Assembly (NCBI GenBank): GCA_900545825.1
Contig: URAS01000012.1
Coordinates: 30,509-94,508, forward strand
Direction: 5' to 3'
DNA from: an uncultured Actinomyces sp.
GTDB taxonomy: Bacteria; Actinomycetota; Actinomycetes; Actinomycetales; Actinomycetaceae
Length of the DNA: 64,000 bases
Shown: piece after piece, positions 33,168-43,222 of the stretch
How the letters are laid out: the number at the start of each line of letters is the position of its first letter
How positions within the stretch are numbered: position 1 is the stretch's first letter
Notes under the pieces: model-generated
What the model saw: only the letters and a program-made list of their open reading frames with translations
Database searches by the model: none
Told to the model about the DNA's origin: nothing
Position numbers and translations under genes: made by a program

Positions 33168-34327
33168 TGGTCGCTTTCTCCTGGAGTTGGTTGCAAGGAA
33201 TGCGCCAGGGGGAGGGACACGGTGAAGGTGGCGCCTTCACCCAACGCCGAGTCGACGCGGATCGTGCCGCGGTGGTCGGCGATGACGTGTTTGACGATGG
33301 ACAGGCCCAGCCCGGTGCCGCCCGACGCACGCGAGCGTGCGGGGTCGACGCGGTAGAAGCGGGCGAAGATCGCCTGCTGCTCGGCCGGGTCGATGCCGAT
33401 GCCCTGGTCGGCGATCGCCACGGTGACGCGGTCGTCGACGTGGCCGATCGACACGGTGATCGTGCCGCCGGGCTCGGAATACCGCACGGCGTTGTCGAGG
33501 AGGTTGGCGAACGCGCCCTCGAGCGACTCCGACGCGAGGACGAGGTCGGGGCAGTCGGCGACGCCCTGGGCATGAACGGTGAGGCCGGCGGCGGCTGCGG
33601 GGGTCTGGATGCGCGCGAGGGCGGCGCCAAGGATCGGCCCCAGCGGCTGGACGGTCGCGGTGGCCAGCGGCGCCGGTTCCTGGACGCGCGAGAGCTCGAT
33701 GATGTCGTTGACGAGGCGCGACAGGCGCTGCGACTCTTTGCGCAGGCTGGCGGCGAAATGGCGGACGGCTTCGGGGTCGTCGGCCGAGTCCTCGATGGTC
33801 TCGGCCAGGAGGGCGACCGCGCCGACCGGGGTTTTCAGCTCGTGCGACGCGTCGGCGATGAACCGGCGCCGGACGGATTCGACGCGATGCTGGGCCGTGA
33901 CGTCACGCGCGATGATGACGATGTAATCGTCGGTGAGCTGGGCAAACTCGACGTCGAGGATGACGTGCGCGTCGCCCGAACCCGAGCGGCGCGGCGCCTC
34001 GATCTCGCAGTTTTTGGCGCCCTCTTCGTCATTGCGGAACGCCTCGAGCGCATCGAGCAGCGGTTGTGACGAAATGCGGGTGTCGCGGACCAGCCCCATC
34101 GCGAGGGCGGCGACGTCGGCGCGGGCCACCGTGTTGGCGGCGTCGACGACGATCGTAATGCCTGGTAGGGCGCGTAACAGCGACTGGACGCGGGGCGACA
34201 GCGGCGGCCCCTCGGCCTCGATCGCCCGCTGGGTCGAGCGCTCGCGCAACCACGGAATGATGCGCCACAGTCCGACGATGATGCCGATGGTGGCGACGAT
34301 TCCCACGATGAGCGCGTCACGGTCCAC
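33164..34327 (-). CDS. senX3: Sensor histidine kinase SenX3
   Basis: Membrane sensor kinase for RegX3; 387 aa from a GTG. One N-terminal TM helix (residues 6-26) leads to a PAS-like domain (about 60-150), with no second TM, so sensing is cytoplasmic or through partners such as the Pst system. The dimerisation box is FIADASHELKTPVGA with the phospho-His. ATPase boxes are NLLDNAVRYS (N), VADQGIGID (G1) and GGTGLGLSIVKHV (G2). It is coupled to regX3 by ATGA overlap. The upstream gap of 142 nt separates it from a divergent YagU-like gene. Confidence 0.93.
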   Translation of the reverse strand: MDRDALIVGIVATIGIIVGLWRIIPWLRERSTQRAIEAEGPPLSPRVQSLLRALPGITIVVDAANTVARADVAALAMGLVRDTRISSQPLLDALEAFRNDEEGAKNCEIEAPRRSGSGDAHVILDVEFAQLTDDYIVIIARDVTAQHRVESVRRRFIADASHELKTPVGAVALLAETIEDSADDPEAVRHFAASLRKESQRLSRLVNDIIELSRVQEPAPLATATVQPLGPILGAALARIQTPAAAAGLTVHAQGVADCPDLVLASESLEGAFANLLDNAVRYSEPGGTITVSIGHVDDRVTVAIADQGIGIDPAEQQAIFARFYRVDPARSRASGGTGLGLSIVKHVIADHRGTIRVDSALGEGATFTVSLPLAHSLQPTPGESDQ

Positions 34328-34469
34328 GACCTCAGTCTATAGGGGTTGAACAGATGTTAGCCCGTCTGGACGAGAAAACGACCAGACGAGGGTTTATTCT
34401 GGCAAAGTCCCGACGTCCTTCTGGCGCCGAGGGTTCCTCATTATTCTCTCAAGAAAAAGGACAGGACTC

Positions 34470-35009
34470 ATGAAAACGGATCCCGCACGCAGACGCGTGC
34501 CTCAGGCCATCCTCGTCGGCATTATCGCCGGCGCTATCTCGGCTATCGTCAAGTTCGGGTGGGAGGTCCCGCTGCCGCCGCGGACGCCCGAACGCAATGC
34601 CACCAACCCGCCGCAGCAGCTGCTTCAGCAGCTCGGATTCTCGGAATCTTTTACGCACCAGACGTATACCTACCTGGGTAATCACATGCCCTGGGTGTCG
34701 TTTATCGTGCACTTCGCGTTCGCTATCGGGTTTGCCGTTATTTACTGCGTCCTTGCCGAATACTACCCGCGAATTAAGATGTGGCAGGGCGTCGTTTTTG
34801 GTTTGGGTGTGTGGGTTGTTTTCCACCTCATCCTCATGCCAGCATTTGGTACCGTCCCGGCGCCGTGGCACCAGCCGTTCGGCGAGCACTTCTCCGAGGC
34901 GCTAGGCCACGCCGTGTGGATGTGGATCATCGAAATTGTGCGTCGTGACCTGCGCAATCGCATCACTCACGAGCCCGACGCGGAATTCCCGCTGACCTCA
35001 CGCGCGTAA
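34470..35009 (+). CDS. YagU-family inner membrane protein (DUF1440)
   Basis: A 179-aa membrane protein with four hydrophobic segments: AILVGIIAGAISAIVKFGWE, WVSFIVHFAFAIGFAVIYCV, GVVFGLGVWVVFHLILMPAF and HAVWMWIIEIV. The motif KFGWEVPLPPRTP and the loop HQPFGEHFSEALGHAVW are those of E. coli YagU, a protein linked to acid survival. AAAGGACAGG precedes the ATG. A strong terminator follows 5 nt after the stop. Confidence 0.85.
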   Translation: MKTDPARRRVPQAILVGIIAGAISAIVKFGWEVPLPPRTPERNATNPPQQLLQQLGFSESFTHQTYTYLGNHMPWVSFIVHFAFAIGFAVIYCVLAEYYPRIKMWQGVVFGLGVWVVFHLILMPAFGTVPAPWHQPFGEHFSEALGHAVWMWIIEIVRRDLRNRITHEPDAEFPLTSRA

Positions 35010-35014
35010 ACGCG

Positions 35015-35052
35015 AAACGCGCCGGGTTCCCCACGGGGCCCGGCGCGTTTTT
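35015..35052 (+). terminator. Rho-independent terminator after yagU-like gene
   Basis: AAACGCGCCGGG and CCCGGCGCGTTT form a 12-bp stem closed by a T5 tract. Confidence 0.92.
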
Positions 35053-35087
35053 CGTGCACGGCGGCAGGGAAGTGACACGATAGGGCT

Positions 35088-35696
35088 GTGCTGCTTTCTG
35101 ACCGTGACATCGCCGCCCTCATCGAGACCGGGCGCGCCGCAATCGATCCGTACGATCCTCTGATGGTCCAGCCGGCGTCGATCGACGTCAGGCTGGATCG
35201 CTATTTTCGGCTGTTCGACAACCACAAGTATGCGGTGATCGACCCGGCGCTCGAGCAGCCGGGTCTCACGCGGATGGTTGATGTCGGCGAGGACGAACCG
35301 TTCGTCCTCCACCCCGGCGAATTTGTCCTCGGCTCGACGATGGAGCGCGTGACGCTGCCCGACGACATCGCCGCCCGCCTGGAAGGTAAGTCGTCGCTGG
35401 GGCGCCTGGGCCTGCTTACCCACTCGACCGCCGGCTTCATCGATCCCGGCTTTTCCGGGCATGTCACGCTGGAGCTGTCGAACACGGCGACGATGCCGAT
35501 CCTCCTCTATCCCGGCATGAAGATCGGCCAGCTGTGCTTCTTTAAGCTCTCGTCGCCGGCGCTGCGCCCCTATGGGTCTGGCGCGTTCGGGTCGCGTTAC
35601 CAGGGCCAACGCGGGCCGACGGCGTCGCGCTCACACGTCAACTTCGACCGGGTCGAGGTCCCCCAGATCGCCGACGAGGGCGAGGGCGCCCAGTGA
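35088..35696 (+). CDS. dcd: dCTP deaminase
   Basis: Deaminates dCTP and, in actinobacterial forms, also hydrolyses it to dUMP for thymidylate synthesis; 202 aa, cytoplasmic trimer. Conserved segments are MVQPASIDVRL, EGKSSLGRLGL, STAGFIDPGFSGHVTLELSN (with the catalytic Glu) and GMKIGQLCFF, then the C-terminal YQGQRGPTASR lid. The GTG start fits the family N-terminus MLLSDRDI. The stop overlaps the next start (GTGA). Confidence 0.95.
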   Translation: MLLSDRDIAALIETGRAAIDPYDPLMVQPASIDVRLDRYFRLFDNHKYAVIDPALEQPGLTRMVDVGEDEPFVLHPGEFVLGSTMERVTLPDDIAARLEGKSSLGRLGLLTHSTAGFIDPGFSGHVTLELSNTATMPILLYPGMKIGQLCFFKLSSPALRPYGSGAFGSRYQGQRGPTASRSHVNFDRVEVPQIADEGEGAQ

Positions 35697-36931
35697 CGCC
35701 CGCGCCGCGCGGGCCGCGCGAGCCGCAGTCGAACCCGGCCCCGCACAACCCCGCCGACCAGCCGGAACGCCCCCGTAACCCGCTGACTGACACGCTGATG
35801 GGCGTCGCCGACCCCAACACGCTGACCATGCGGGTCATCCGCGATGGCGACAGTGCGCCCTCGTTGGAGCCCTCGCACGCGCCCGCGATCGACCCCGGCG
35901 AGGCCTTCCACGCCGACCGCGGGCCGCTCGATGAGGCCGACGAGGCCCACGACCTGCTCATTCTCTCCGACGAGGTCGTCGTCAGCGAGGTCGAGGCGCT
36001 GGCCGTCTCGCTGTGGGACGACGCCGGCTGGAGGGCGCCCGGCGTCCTCACTATGCACGGCGACGTCACCCTGCGCGGCCCCTACACGCTGCCGCGTGAG
36101 GTCCGCGCGCGCCTGCGGCTGCCGTCGTGGGCGATGCGGGCGATGGTCCTCGACGCGCCGGGCGAGACGCTGGGTCCGATCCCGCCGGAGCTCGTCACCG
36201 CGCACCCCCTGGTCCGCGCGTACGCCGCCGACCAGCCCGGATTCGCCGCATGGGAGGTCATCGAGGGCCTCTACGGCATGGCCCGCCGCCTGGCCGGCGC
36301 GCTGCGCGTCGGCGCGACCGGCGAACTCCTCGAACCCGACCCCGACTCGGCCGTCGCGCTGACCGTCTACGCGCCCGCGTGGATCGCCGAGGACGATCTC
36401 GCCGCCCTCATCGCCGAGGTCGCACCCGGCGACGTCGTCGCCACCCCGCCCACGCCGCCGCGCCGCAGCGGCGCCACCCGCAAGGGCCGCCGCCAACTCG
36501 AGCGCGCCGCCGCCCAGTTCACCGAGGAAACCCTGGGGGCCGCCGAGGTCGCCCGGATCGCCGCGGAAGCGCGCGCCTTCGACGAAATGTCGGCCGCCCA
36601 CCCGATGCCGCCGGCCGGGTATTCGATCGTCCTCACCGCCGGGCGCACGTCGCACATCAGCGTCGACGCGCAGCCCGTCGACCAGGTCCCGCCCGCCCTT
36701 CGCTGGGAGCAGTGGGCCACCGGCGCGCTGGGCGCCTACCGCCTCTCGTGGCTGCCGCAGATCCTGCCCGGCCGCGGCCACGCCCTCACCCGCACCCAGC
36801 GGGTCGAGCGGCTGCGCGTCGCCGAAACCATCGAGGCGCTGGCCACCGGGCTGCACCACATTATCGGCGGCGCGATCCTCGACGAGGACGGCTTCCTCGT
36901 CGCCGTCGGCGATCCGACGGTCGGGGAGTAG
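35693..36931 (+). CDS. Hypothetical protein, 412 aa, coupled to dcd
   Basis: Not recognised. GTG start overlapping the dcd stop. The first ~40 residues are Pro/Arg/Asn-rich and probably disordered; the rest is acidic, Ala-rich and looks soluble, with no TM or signal peptide. A central Thr/Pro/Arg-rich hinge (VATPPTPPRRSGATRKGRR) divides two possible domains, the first containing PGVLTMHGDVTLRGPYTLPR and the second ending HHIIGGAILDEDGFLVAVGD. Third-position GC is very high, as in its neighbours. Coupling to dcd hints at a housekeeping role but nothing more can be said. Confidence 0.7.
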   Translation: MTPAPRGPREPQSNPAPHNPADQPERPRNPLTDTLMGVADPNTLTMRVIRDGDSAPSLEPSHAPAIDPGEAFHADRGPLDEADEAHDLLILSDEVVVSEVEALAVSLWDDAGWRAPGVLTMHGDVTLRGPYTLPREVRARLRLPSWAMRAMVLDAPGETLGPIPPELVTAHPLVRAYAADQPGFAAWEVIEGLYGMARRLAGALRVGATGELLEPDPDSAVALTVYAPAWIAEDDLAALIAEVAPGDVVATPPTPPRRSGATRKGRRQLERAAAQFTEETLGAAEVARIAAEARAFDEMSAAHPMPPAGYSIVLTAGRTSHISVDAQPVDQVPPALRWEQWATGALGAYRLSWLPQILPGRGHALTRTQRVERLRVAETIEALATGLHHIIGGAILDEDGFLVAVGDPTVGE

Positions 36932-37074
36932 GGGCCCGTCGGGTAGTTCGGCGTGCGGGTGCGCTCGTGCGTTTGGGCGCCCGAGAGTGTGATTTTGGCC
37001 CTGCGGTCGCGTCCGAAAAGTGCTCCCGATAGGGTGAAAGTGAGAAAGCCCGTACTGATACCCCCAGGAGGACT

Positions 37075-40055
37075 GTGCTCGCCCTACTCGTTATCTACGT
37101 TGTGGGTTCTTTTGGTGCGCCTTTTATCATCCGGAAGCTCGGGCGACGCGGGTTCGGCGTGCTGGCCGCGATCCCCGCGGCGGCGGCCATCTGGGGTGCG
37201 TGCCACGCGAGCGCGGCGTGGACCGCCCCACCGATCGAGCATTATCGCTGGGTGTCCGGGCTCGATCTCGACCTATGGCTGCGGCTCGACCCGCTGTCGT
37301 GGATCATGCTCATGGTTGTGTCGGTGGTCGGTGCCCTCGTTCTCGTCTATTGCCAACAGTATTTCCCGCCCCATGCCGAGGGGTTGCGTCGTTTTAGTGC
37401 ATGTTTTATCGCGTTTGCCGGGGCGATGACCGGCGTCGTTCTCGTCGACCACACGCTGTGGCTCTACATCATGTGGGAGGGCACGTCGTTGTTTTCGTTC
37501 CTCCTCATCGGGCACCACTACCAGCGCTCCTACGCGCGTGCGGCCGCCCGGCAGGCCTTTTTCGTCACGACCGCGGGCAGTTTGGCGATGTTCGCGGGGT
37601 TCGTCATTCTCGGCACGGTTCCGGGCGGCAGCTGGCGGATTTCCCAGGTCGTCGACGCCCTCGCGTCGGGCGCGATCCGGCCGGGCGCGCTGGTGTCGAC
37701 GGCGGTCGTCCTCGTCGCCCTGGGGGCGGTGACGAAGTCGGCGCTCGTGCCCACGCACTTCTGGCTGCCGCAGGCGATGGCCGCGCCCACGCCCATCTCG
37801 GCATTCCTCCACGCCGCGGCGATGGTCAAAGCGGGCGTCTACCTGGTCATTCGCTTCGCGCCGGGCGCGGCCGGGCAGCCGGGATTTACCGCGCTGCTCA
37901 CGGTGTGCGGCCTGGGCGCGCTGCTCGTCGGCGGTTATCGGGCACTGCGGCAGACTGACCTCAAACTCATCCTCGCCTACGGCACGGTGTCGCAGTTGGG
38001 CCTGATGATCGCGCTGGCGGCCCAGGGCACCGCGCCGATGCTCGCCGTGGCGACGACCCTGCTGCTTGGGCACGCGACGTTCAAGTCGGCGCTGTTCCTC
38101 ACGACCGGCACGATCGAGAAGATCGCCGGCACCCGTGACCTGCGCGAACTCTCCGGGCTGCGGCTCAGCGCCCGGCGGCTCGCCGTCGTCGCGGGCGTCG
38201 CCGGCCTGTCGATGGCCGGGGTCCCGATCACCCTGGGGTACCTGGGGAAGAGGCCGGCATCCACGCGATGCTCGAGGCCGGAGGCCGGTCCCTGATCCTC
38301 TTGGCGCTGGTCGCGGCAGGTTCGGTGCTGACCGTCGCCTACGCGCTGCGGTATTGGTGGGGCGCGTTCGCCATCAAGGGGCGGTATGCGGGAGGCCTTG
38401 ACCAGCGCCGATACACGCGCGTCAAGGCCCCGCCGGCGCCGACGTGGATCGTCCCGGCGATCCTCGCCGCGCTGACGCTGGTGGGCGGGTGGGTGCCCGG
38501 GCTCGTCGAGCACGCGGTCGCGCCCGTCGCCGAGGCCGCCCAGGGCCACGCGCATATTGCCTGGTGGTCGGGCGTTGGCCCTGCGGCGATCACGGTGGGA
38601 ATCCTCCTGCTGGGCTGGCTGATGTATCGCCGCCGCGTGCAGGTTGCGCGCATCCAGCGGCGCCTCGCCGTGCCCAGCCGGTTCTCCGCGCGCGCGATCT
38701 ACGAGCGCCTCATCGACGGCCTCGAGGTCGTCTCGGCGCGCGCCACCTCGGCGCTGCAGCGGGGGTCCCTGGCGCTGCAGGTTGCGACCGTCCTCACGAC
38801 GCTGGTCGTCGTCACCGGAGCGGCCCTCCTGGCCGGCGGCACACACCTGCGCCCGCGGATCGTGCCCGCGCATTCCGTCATCGAAGTCGTCGTCTGCCTG
38901 CTGATCTGCGCGTCCGGCGTCATCACGGCGGTGGCCCGGCGGCGCCTGTACGCCGTCCTCGCGCTGGGGGCGTCCGGCGCATGCATCGCCCTGCTGTTCG
39001 TCGTCTTCGGCGCGCCGGACCTGGCGCTTACCCAGCTGGTCGTCGAGGCGCTGACGATCGTCGTTTTCGTCCTCGTTCTGCGGCAGCTTCCGGGGACGTT
39101 CCCCGGCCTCGGCACGCTGACGAACGCGCGGGCCAGCCGCATGTGGCGGGTCGTCCTCGCCGCGGCGGTCGGCGTCGGCGTGGTGGTTGCGGGCGCGGTC
39201 GTGCCGGCCGCGCGGATTCACGCCCCCGTGTCGCGGCTACTGCCGAAGGAAGTCGAGGAATTCGGGTACGGCCACAACATCGTCAACGTCATCCTCGTCG
39301 ACGTCCGCGCGTGGGACACGATGGGCGAGTCGTCGGTCGTCCTCGTCATGGCAATCGGCGTCGCGTCGCTGATTTACGTCGGGCGCCTGGGCGAGCGCAC
39401 CCACGACAAACGCTGGTCGACGCGTGTGCAGAACCGCGCCAATGCGCGGAAACGCTCGCGGTCGGCCGGGGCCAAACCGGCGCTGGCGACGGCCGCCCTC
39501 ACGCCGCGCCGGTCGCGGTCGGTCGTCCTCGAAATGACCGTGCGCGTCCTCTTCCACACCCTGCTCATCGTGTCGCTGTGGCTGATCGCGATCGGCCACA
39601 ACGCGCCGGGCGGCGGCTTTGTCGCGGGCGGGCTGACCGGCATCGCGTTCATCATCCGCTACCTGGCGGCCGGGCGCGCCGAGCTGCTCGAGGCCGTGCC
39701 CCTCAACCCCGGCCGCATCCTCGGGTGGGGCCTGTTCGTCGCGGCGTTGGGCGGCGCGTGGCCGGTGGCGACCGGGCGGGCCGTGTTCCAGACCGTCCCC
39801 GTCGACCTCGATTTCGGATGGGCCGGGCACCTGCATTTCACGTCGGCGCTGGTCTTCGATATCGGCGTCTACCTGGTCGTTTGCGGCATGGTCCTCGACA
39901 TTATCGCGTCGGTTGGCGGGCACATCGACGAACACATCGCCGAAGCCGAAGGCCTCGAGGGCGCCCCGGGCGGCCTCGCGACCGTCGTGTCGCCGGGCGA
40001 CGCCAACGTCGACTTCACCCAGCCGCTGTTTCCCGCGCAAGGAGGCCGCTCATGA
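37075..40055 (+). CDS. mrpA: Mrp Na+/H+ antiporter subunit A fused to B domain (mrpAB), one-base frameshift
   Basis: Large membrane subunit of the multi-subunit cation/proton antiporter, related to complex I NuoL. GTG start with AGGAGG just upstream. The first frame (to about 38250) holds the NuoL-like core: WEGTSLFSFLLIGHHY, ALVPTHFWLPQAMAAPTPIS and HAAAMVKAGVYL. The second frame continues to 40055 with the MrpA C-terminal helices and an MnhB domain (LLIVSLWLIAIGHNAPGGGF). The break lies at GGGAAGAGGCC (38246-38256): one extra G would give GKEAGIHAMLEAGG and rejoin the frames, and the span is 3n+2. About 993 aa in all. The rest of the operon is intact, so a sequencing slip is likely. Confidence 0.88.
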
Positions 40056-40585
40056 CCGTGTCCCTGGCCCTGCTCATTACCGCCGGCGTCCTCGTCGCGT
40101 GCGGCGCCTACCTCGTCATGGACCGCACGCTCACGCGGATCCTCATCGGCCTTGCGCTGGCCGGCAACGGCGTCAACATCTTCATGCTGGCGATGGGCGG
40201 AGCGGCCGGCGCGCCGCCGCTGCTCGGCCACAGCCACGACGGCGCGATGACCGACGCGCTGCCTCAGGCGATGACCCTGACGGCGATCGTCATCACGTTC
40301 GGCACGACGGCGTTTGGCCTGGCCCTGGCCTATCGGTCGTTCCGGCTCATCGGCCACGACGAGGTCGCCGACGACGTCGAAGACCGCCGCCTGGCCCGCC
40401 GCGCCAAGCTCGACCGGCGTGCCGAACGCGTGCGCGACACGGGCGACGACCTCGCGGCCGCGCGCAGCATCGACGACCTCATCGAGGAGCCGGCCGACGA
40501 GGGCGGCGCTGCGGGTGGCAGCGAGTCTGTGGGCGCGTCGGCCAGCCCAGACGCGGCCACCTCGACCGGGCGGGAGGGCGCGTGA
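40052..40585 (+). CDS. mrpC: Mrp Na+/H+ antiporter subunit C
   Basis: Homologue of complex I NuoK; 177 aa. Three TM helices occupy residues 1-105, with GVLVACGAYLVMDRTLTRIL, LALAGNGVNIFML and DALPQAMTLTAIVITFGTTA, the classic MrpC block. A charged cytoplasmic tail of about 70 residues, ending in a Ser/Ala-rich stretch, is longer than in bacilli. The ATG overlaps the mrpA stop, and AAGGAGG lies 7 nt upstream. Confidence 0.94.
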   Translation: MTVSLALLITAGVLVACGAYLVMDRTLTRILIGLALAGNGVNIFMLAMGGAAGAPPLLGHSHDGAMTDALPQAMTLTAIVITFGTTAFGLALAYRSFRLIGHDEVADDVEDRRLARRAKLDRRAERVRDTGDDLAAARSIDDLIEEPADEGGAAGGSESVGASASPDAATSTGREGA

Positions 40586-42210
40586 GCTGGCTTCTTCCCT
40601 TCCCCGTCCTCCTGCCGTTCGTTGCCGCCGGCGCGGCGATGATGGCGGGCCGCCGCCAACGCATGCAGGCCGCGCTGTCGATCGCCGCCCTCAGCCTGTC
40701 GCTGCTGGTCGCGGTCATTTTGGCCGTCGCGGCCAGTGACGCGCCGGTCGTCCTCGACGTCGGGTCGTGGGCGGCGCCGGTCGGCATCAGCCTGGTCGTC
40801 GACCAGCTGTCCGGCATCATGGTCGTCACGTCGCTGGCGGTCAGCCTGGTCGTCCTCCTGTTTTCGATCGCCCAGGCCGCGGTCGACGACGGCGATTCCG
40901 ACGCGCCCAGTTCGGTCTACCACCCGGTGTTTCACCCGACGTACCTCATCCTGTGCGCGGGGGTGGCGAACGCGTTCCTTACGGGTGACCTGTTCAACCT
41001 CTACGTCGGCTTCGAGGTGCTGCTGGCGGCCTCGTTCGTCCTCCTCACGCTGGGTGGGACGGCCGAGCGGATCCGCGCGGGCGCCGTCTACGTCGTCATC
41101 TCGCTGGTTGGGTCGCTGGTGTTTTTGGGCGCGATCGCGCTGACCTACGCCCTTACCGGCACGCTGTCGTTTGCCCAGCTGGCGGTGCGTTTGCGCGAGG
41201 TCGACCCGGGCGCCGCGCTGCTCATCCAGTCGCTGCTGCTCGTCGCGTTCGGTCTTAAGGCCGCCGTGTTCCCGCTGTCGGCGTGGCTGCCCGACTCGTA
41301 TCCCACGGCGTCGGCGCCGATCACCGCGGTGTTCGCCGGCCTGCTGACGAAGGTCGGGATTTACGCGATCATCCGCACCCAGGTGCTGCTGTTCCCGCCC
41401 TCGGGCGCCGACACCGTGCTGGGGATCGCGGGCATCGCGACGATGATCCTGGGGATCGCCGGCGCGATCGCGCAGGACGACATCAAGCGCATCCTGTCGT
41501 TCACGCTGGTGTCGCACATGGGGTTCATGCTGTGGGGGATCGTCCTCGGGTCGCGCGAGGGCGTCGCCGCGGCGATCTTTTACGCCGTCCACCACATCCT
41601 CGTCCAGACGACGTTGTTCCTCGTCGCGGGCCTCATCGAGCAGGTCGCGGGCACGACCTCGCTGACGCGCCTGTCGTCGCTGGCGTCGGTGTCGACGGGG
41701 CTGGTCGTGCTCTATTTGGTGCCGGCGCTCAACCTCGTCGGCTTCCCGCCGCTCACGGGCTTCCTCGGCAAAGTCGGCCTGGCCCGCGCGTCCGCCCAGG
41801 CCGCGACGCCGCTGGGCTGGGTCATGCTGGGCGCCGGCCTCGTCACGTCGCTGCTCACCCTCTACGTCGTCGTCAAGATGTGGACGATGGCGTTCTGGCA
41901 GGGCGCCGACACCCCCGGCGCCGACCCCAAACCCGCAGGTGGGCTGAGGTTTAATCGGGCCCAGCTGATGGCCGCACCGACCGCCGCCCTCGTCGTCGGG
42001 ACCCTGGCGCTCGCGGCGGCCGCGTCGCCGGTCTACGCCTACGTCGAGCGCGGCGCCGACACGCTGATCCAGCGCACCCCGTACATCGAGGCCGTCCTCA
42101 CCGACGGCGGCCGCGGCAGCGGCGACTCGTCCGACGCCGCCGGGCAAAATGATGGTGGACCTGGGCTTTTGCTGGGCGAGGACGTCACAGCGGGGAAGGG
42201 GGAGCGATGA
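40582..42210 (+). CDS. mrpD: Mrp Na+/H+ antiporter subunit D
   Basis: NuoN/NuoM-like proton-conducting subunit; 542 aa with about fourteen TM helices. Key blocks are NLYVGFEVLLAASFVLLTLG (helix with the conserved Glu), KAAVFPLSAWLPDSYPTASA (conserved Lys), DDIKRILSFTLVSHMGFMLW and AVHHILVQTTLFLVAGLIEQ. The C-terminal tail is a hydrophilic Asp/Gly/Ser-rich stretch. GTG start overlaps the mrpC stop; its own stop overlaps mrpE. Confidence 0.95.
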   Translation: MSWLLPFPVLLPFVAAGAAMMAGRRQRMQAALSIAALSLSLLVAVILAVAASDAPVVLDVGSWAAPVGISLVVDQLSGIMVVTSLAVSLVVLLFSIAQAAVDDGDSDAPSSVYHPVFHPTYLILCAGVANAFLTGDLFNLYVGFEVLLAASFVLLTLGGTAERIRAGAVYVVISLVGSLVFLGAIALTYALTGTLSFAQLAVRLREVDPGAALLIQSLLLVAFGLKAAVFPLSAWLPDSYPTASAPITAVFAGLLTKVGIYAIIRTQVLLFPPSGADTVLGIAGIATMILGIAGAIAQDDIKRILSFTLVSHMGFMLWGIVLGSREGVAAAIFYAVHHILVQTTLFLVAGLIEQVAGTTSLTRLSSLASVSTGLVVLYLVPALNLVGFPPLTGFLGKVGLARASAQAATPLGWVMLGAGLVTSLLTLYVVVKMWTMAFWQGADTPGADPKPAGGLRFNRAQLMAAPTAALVVGTLALAAAASPVYAYVERGADTLIQRTPYIEAVLTDGGRGSGDSSDAAGQNDGGPGLLLGEDVTAGKGER

Positions 42211-42869
42211 GCAGCCGTTCGACCACCCCCGATAGGCGTTCGTTCGGCGCCCGGATGTGGGCGCGCGTGTCGCCGCACATGACCCTGTGGCTGGTCGTCA
42301 TCTGGGTCATCCTGCGCGCCGAATACACGCTGGTCAGCCTCGTCGTCGGCGTCGTCCTCGCGGTCGTTGTCCAGATGGTCTTCCCCATGCCCCGCCTGGG
42401 CCTGGCCACGCGGATCCGGCCGCTGTGGCTGGTCGTCCTCGCCGCGCGGTTCGTCGCCGACATGGCCGTCGCCGCCGTCCAGGTGTCGTGGCTGGTCCTG
42501 CGGCGGCGCCCGCCCAGCTCGCGGGTCGTCGTCGTGCCGCTGCGGTCGCAGTCGGCGGTCTACCTGACCGTCGCGACGGCGCTGACGTCGCTGGTGCCGG
42601 GCACAGTGGTCATGGACGCGCACCTGGAACCCGCGACGATGCACCTGCACGTCCTCGACCTGCCGACCTCCGGCGGCGTCGACGCCGTGGCGCGCGCACA
42701 GCTCAAACTCGAAGAGCGGATCATGTGGGCGCTCGCTCCCCGCGACGAGCTGCGCGCCCGCGGCATCGAGCGGCCCGGCCGATACTCGCCGATGGCCCGC
42801 GGCGACGAGCCCCTGCCGCGCGAGCTGGCGCCCGGCGACTATCCCGTCACCGAAACGGAGGAGCCGTGA
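42207..42869 (+). CDS. mrpE: Mrp Na+/H+ antiporter subunit E
   Basis: A 220-aa accessory membrane subunit. TM helices lie near residues 25-60 and 68-90 (LWLVVLAARFVADMAVAAVQ), followed by the cytoplasmic MrpE domain with TALTSLVPGTVVMDAHLEPA and MHLHVLDLP. It is about 50 residues longer than bacillar MrpE because of both ends. ATGA overlap with mrpD. Confidence 0.93.
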   Translation: MSSRSTTPDRRSFGARMWARVSPHMTLWLVVIWVILRAEYTLVSLVVGVVLAVVVQMVFPMPRLGLATRIRPLWLVVLAARFVADMAVAAVQVSWLVLRRRPPSSRVVVVPLRSQSAVYLTVATALTSLVPGTVVMDAHLEPATMHLHVLDLPTSGGVDAVARAQLKLEERIMWALAPRDELRARGIERPGRYSPMARGDEPLPRELAPGDYPVTETEEP

Positions 42870-43222
42870 ACACGCTGGTCATCATCAACGTCATCGCCTG
42901 TGGCCTGGCCGGGGTCGGCTGCCTGATCCGCTTGGTCAAGGGGCCCACCGCCCTCGACCGGGCCGTCGCCATCGACGTCCTCACGGCCGTCGTCGTCGGC
43001 CTCGTCGCGTGGACGCTCATCGCGTCGCACCGCAGCGACGTCGGCGTCATCTTCATCATCCTCGCCGTCGTGTCGTTCCTGTCGTCCACGGTCATCGGCC
43101 GTTTCGGAGGGCGCTACCGCGGCGACCTCCAGGTGGGGGACGGCGCCGAGGGCGGCGGTGGTGCTGCGGGTGCCGGCCCGGACGCTGGCGCGCCCGCGCC
43201 GGGGAAGGAGGGCGACGCATGA
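42866..43222 (+). CDS. mrpF: Mrp Na+/H+ antiporter subunit F
   Basis: A 118-aa small membrane subunit. Three TM helices within the first 85 residues carry the MrpF block RLVKGPTALDRAVAIDVLTA. A Gly/Ala/Pro-rich tail of about 30 residues follows and is probably disordered. GTG start overlaps the mrpE stop. Confidence 0.93.
   Translation: MNTLVIINVIACGLAGVGCLIRLVKGPTALDRAVAIDVLTAVVVGLVAWTLIASHRSDVGVIFIILAVVSFLSSTVIGRFGGRYRGDLQVGDGAEGGGGAAGAGPDAGAPAPGKEGDA

Noticed and set aside
40330..42147. Leftward 605-codon frame opposite mrpD
   Set aside because: Low-complexity Arg/Asp/Gln-rich antisense frame over a certain gene.
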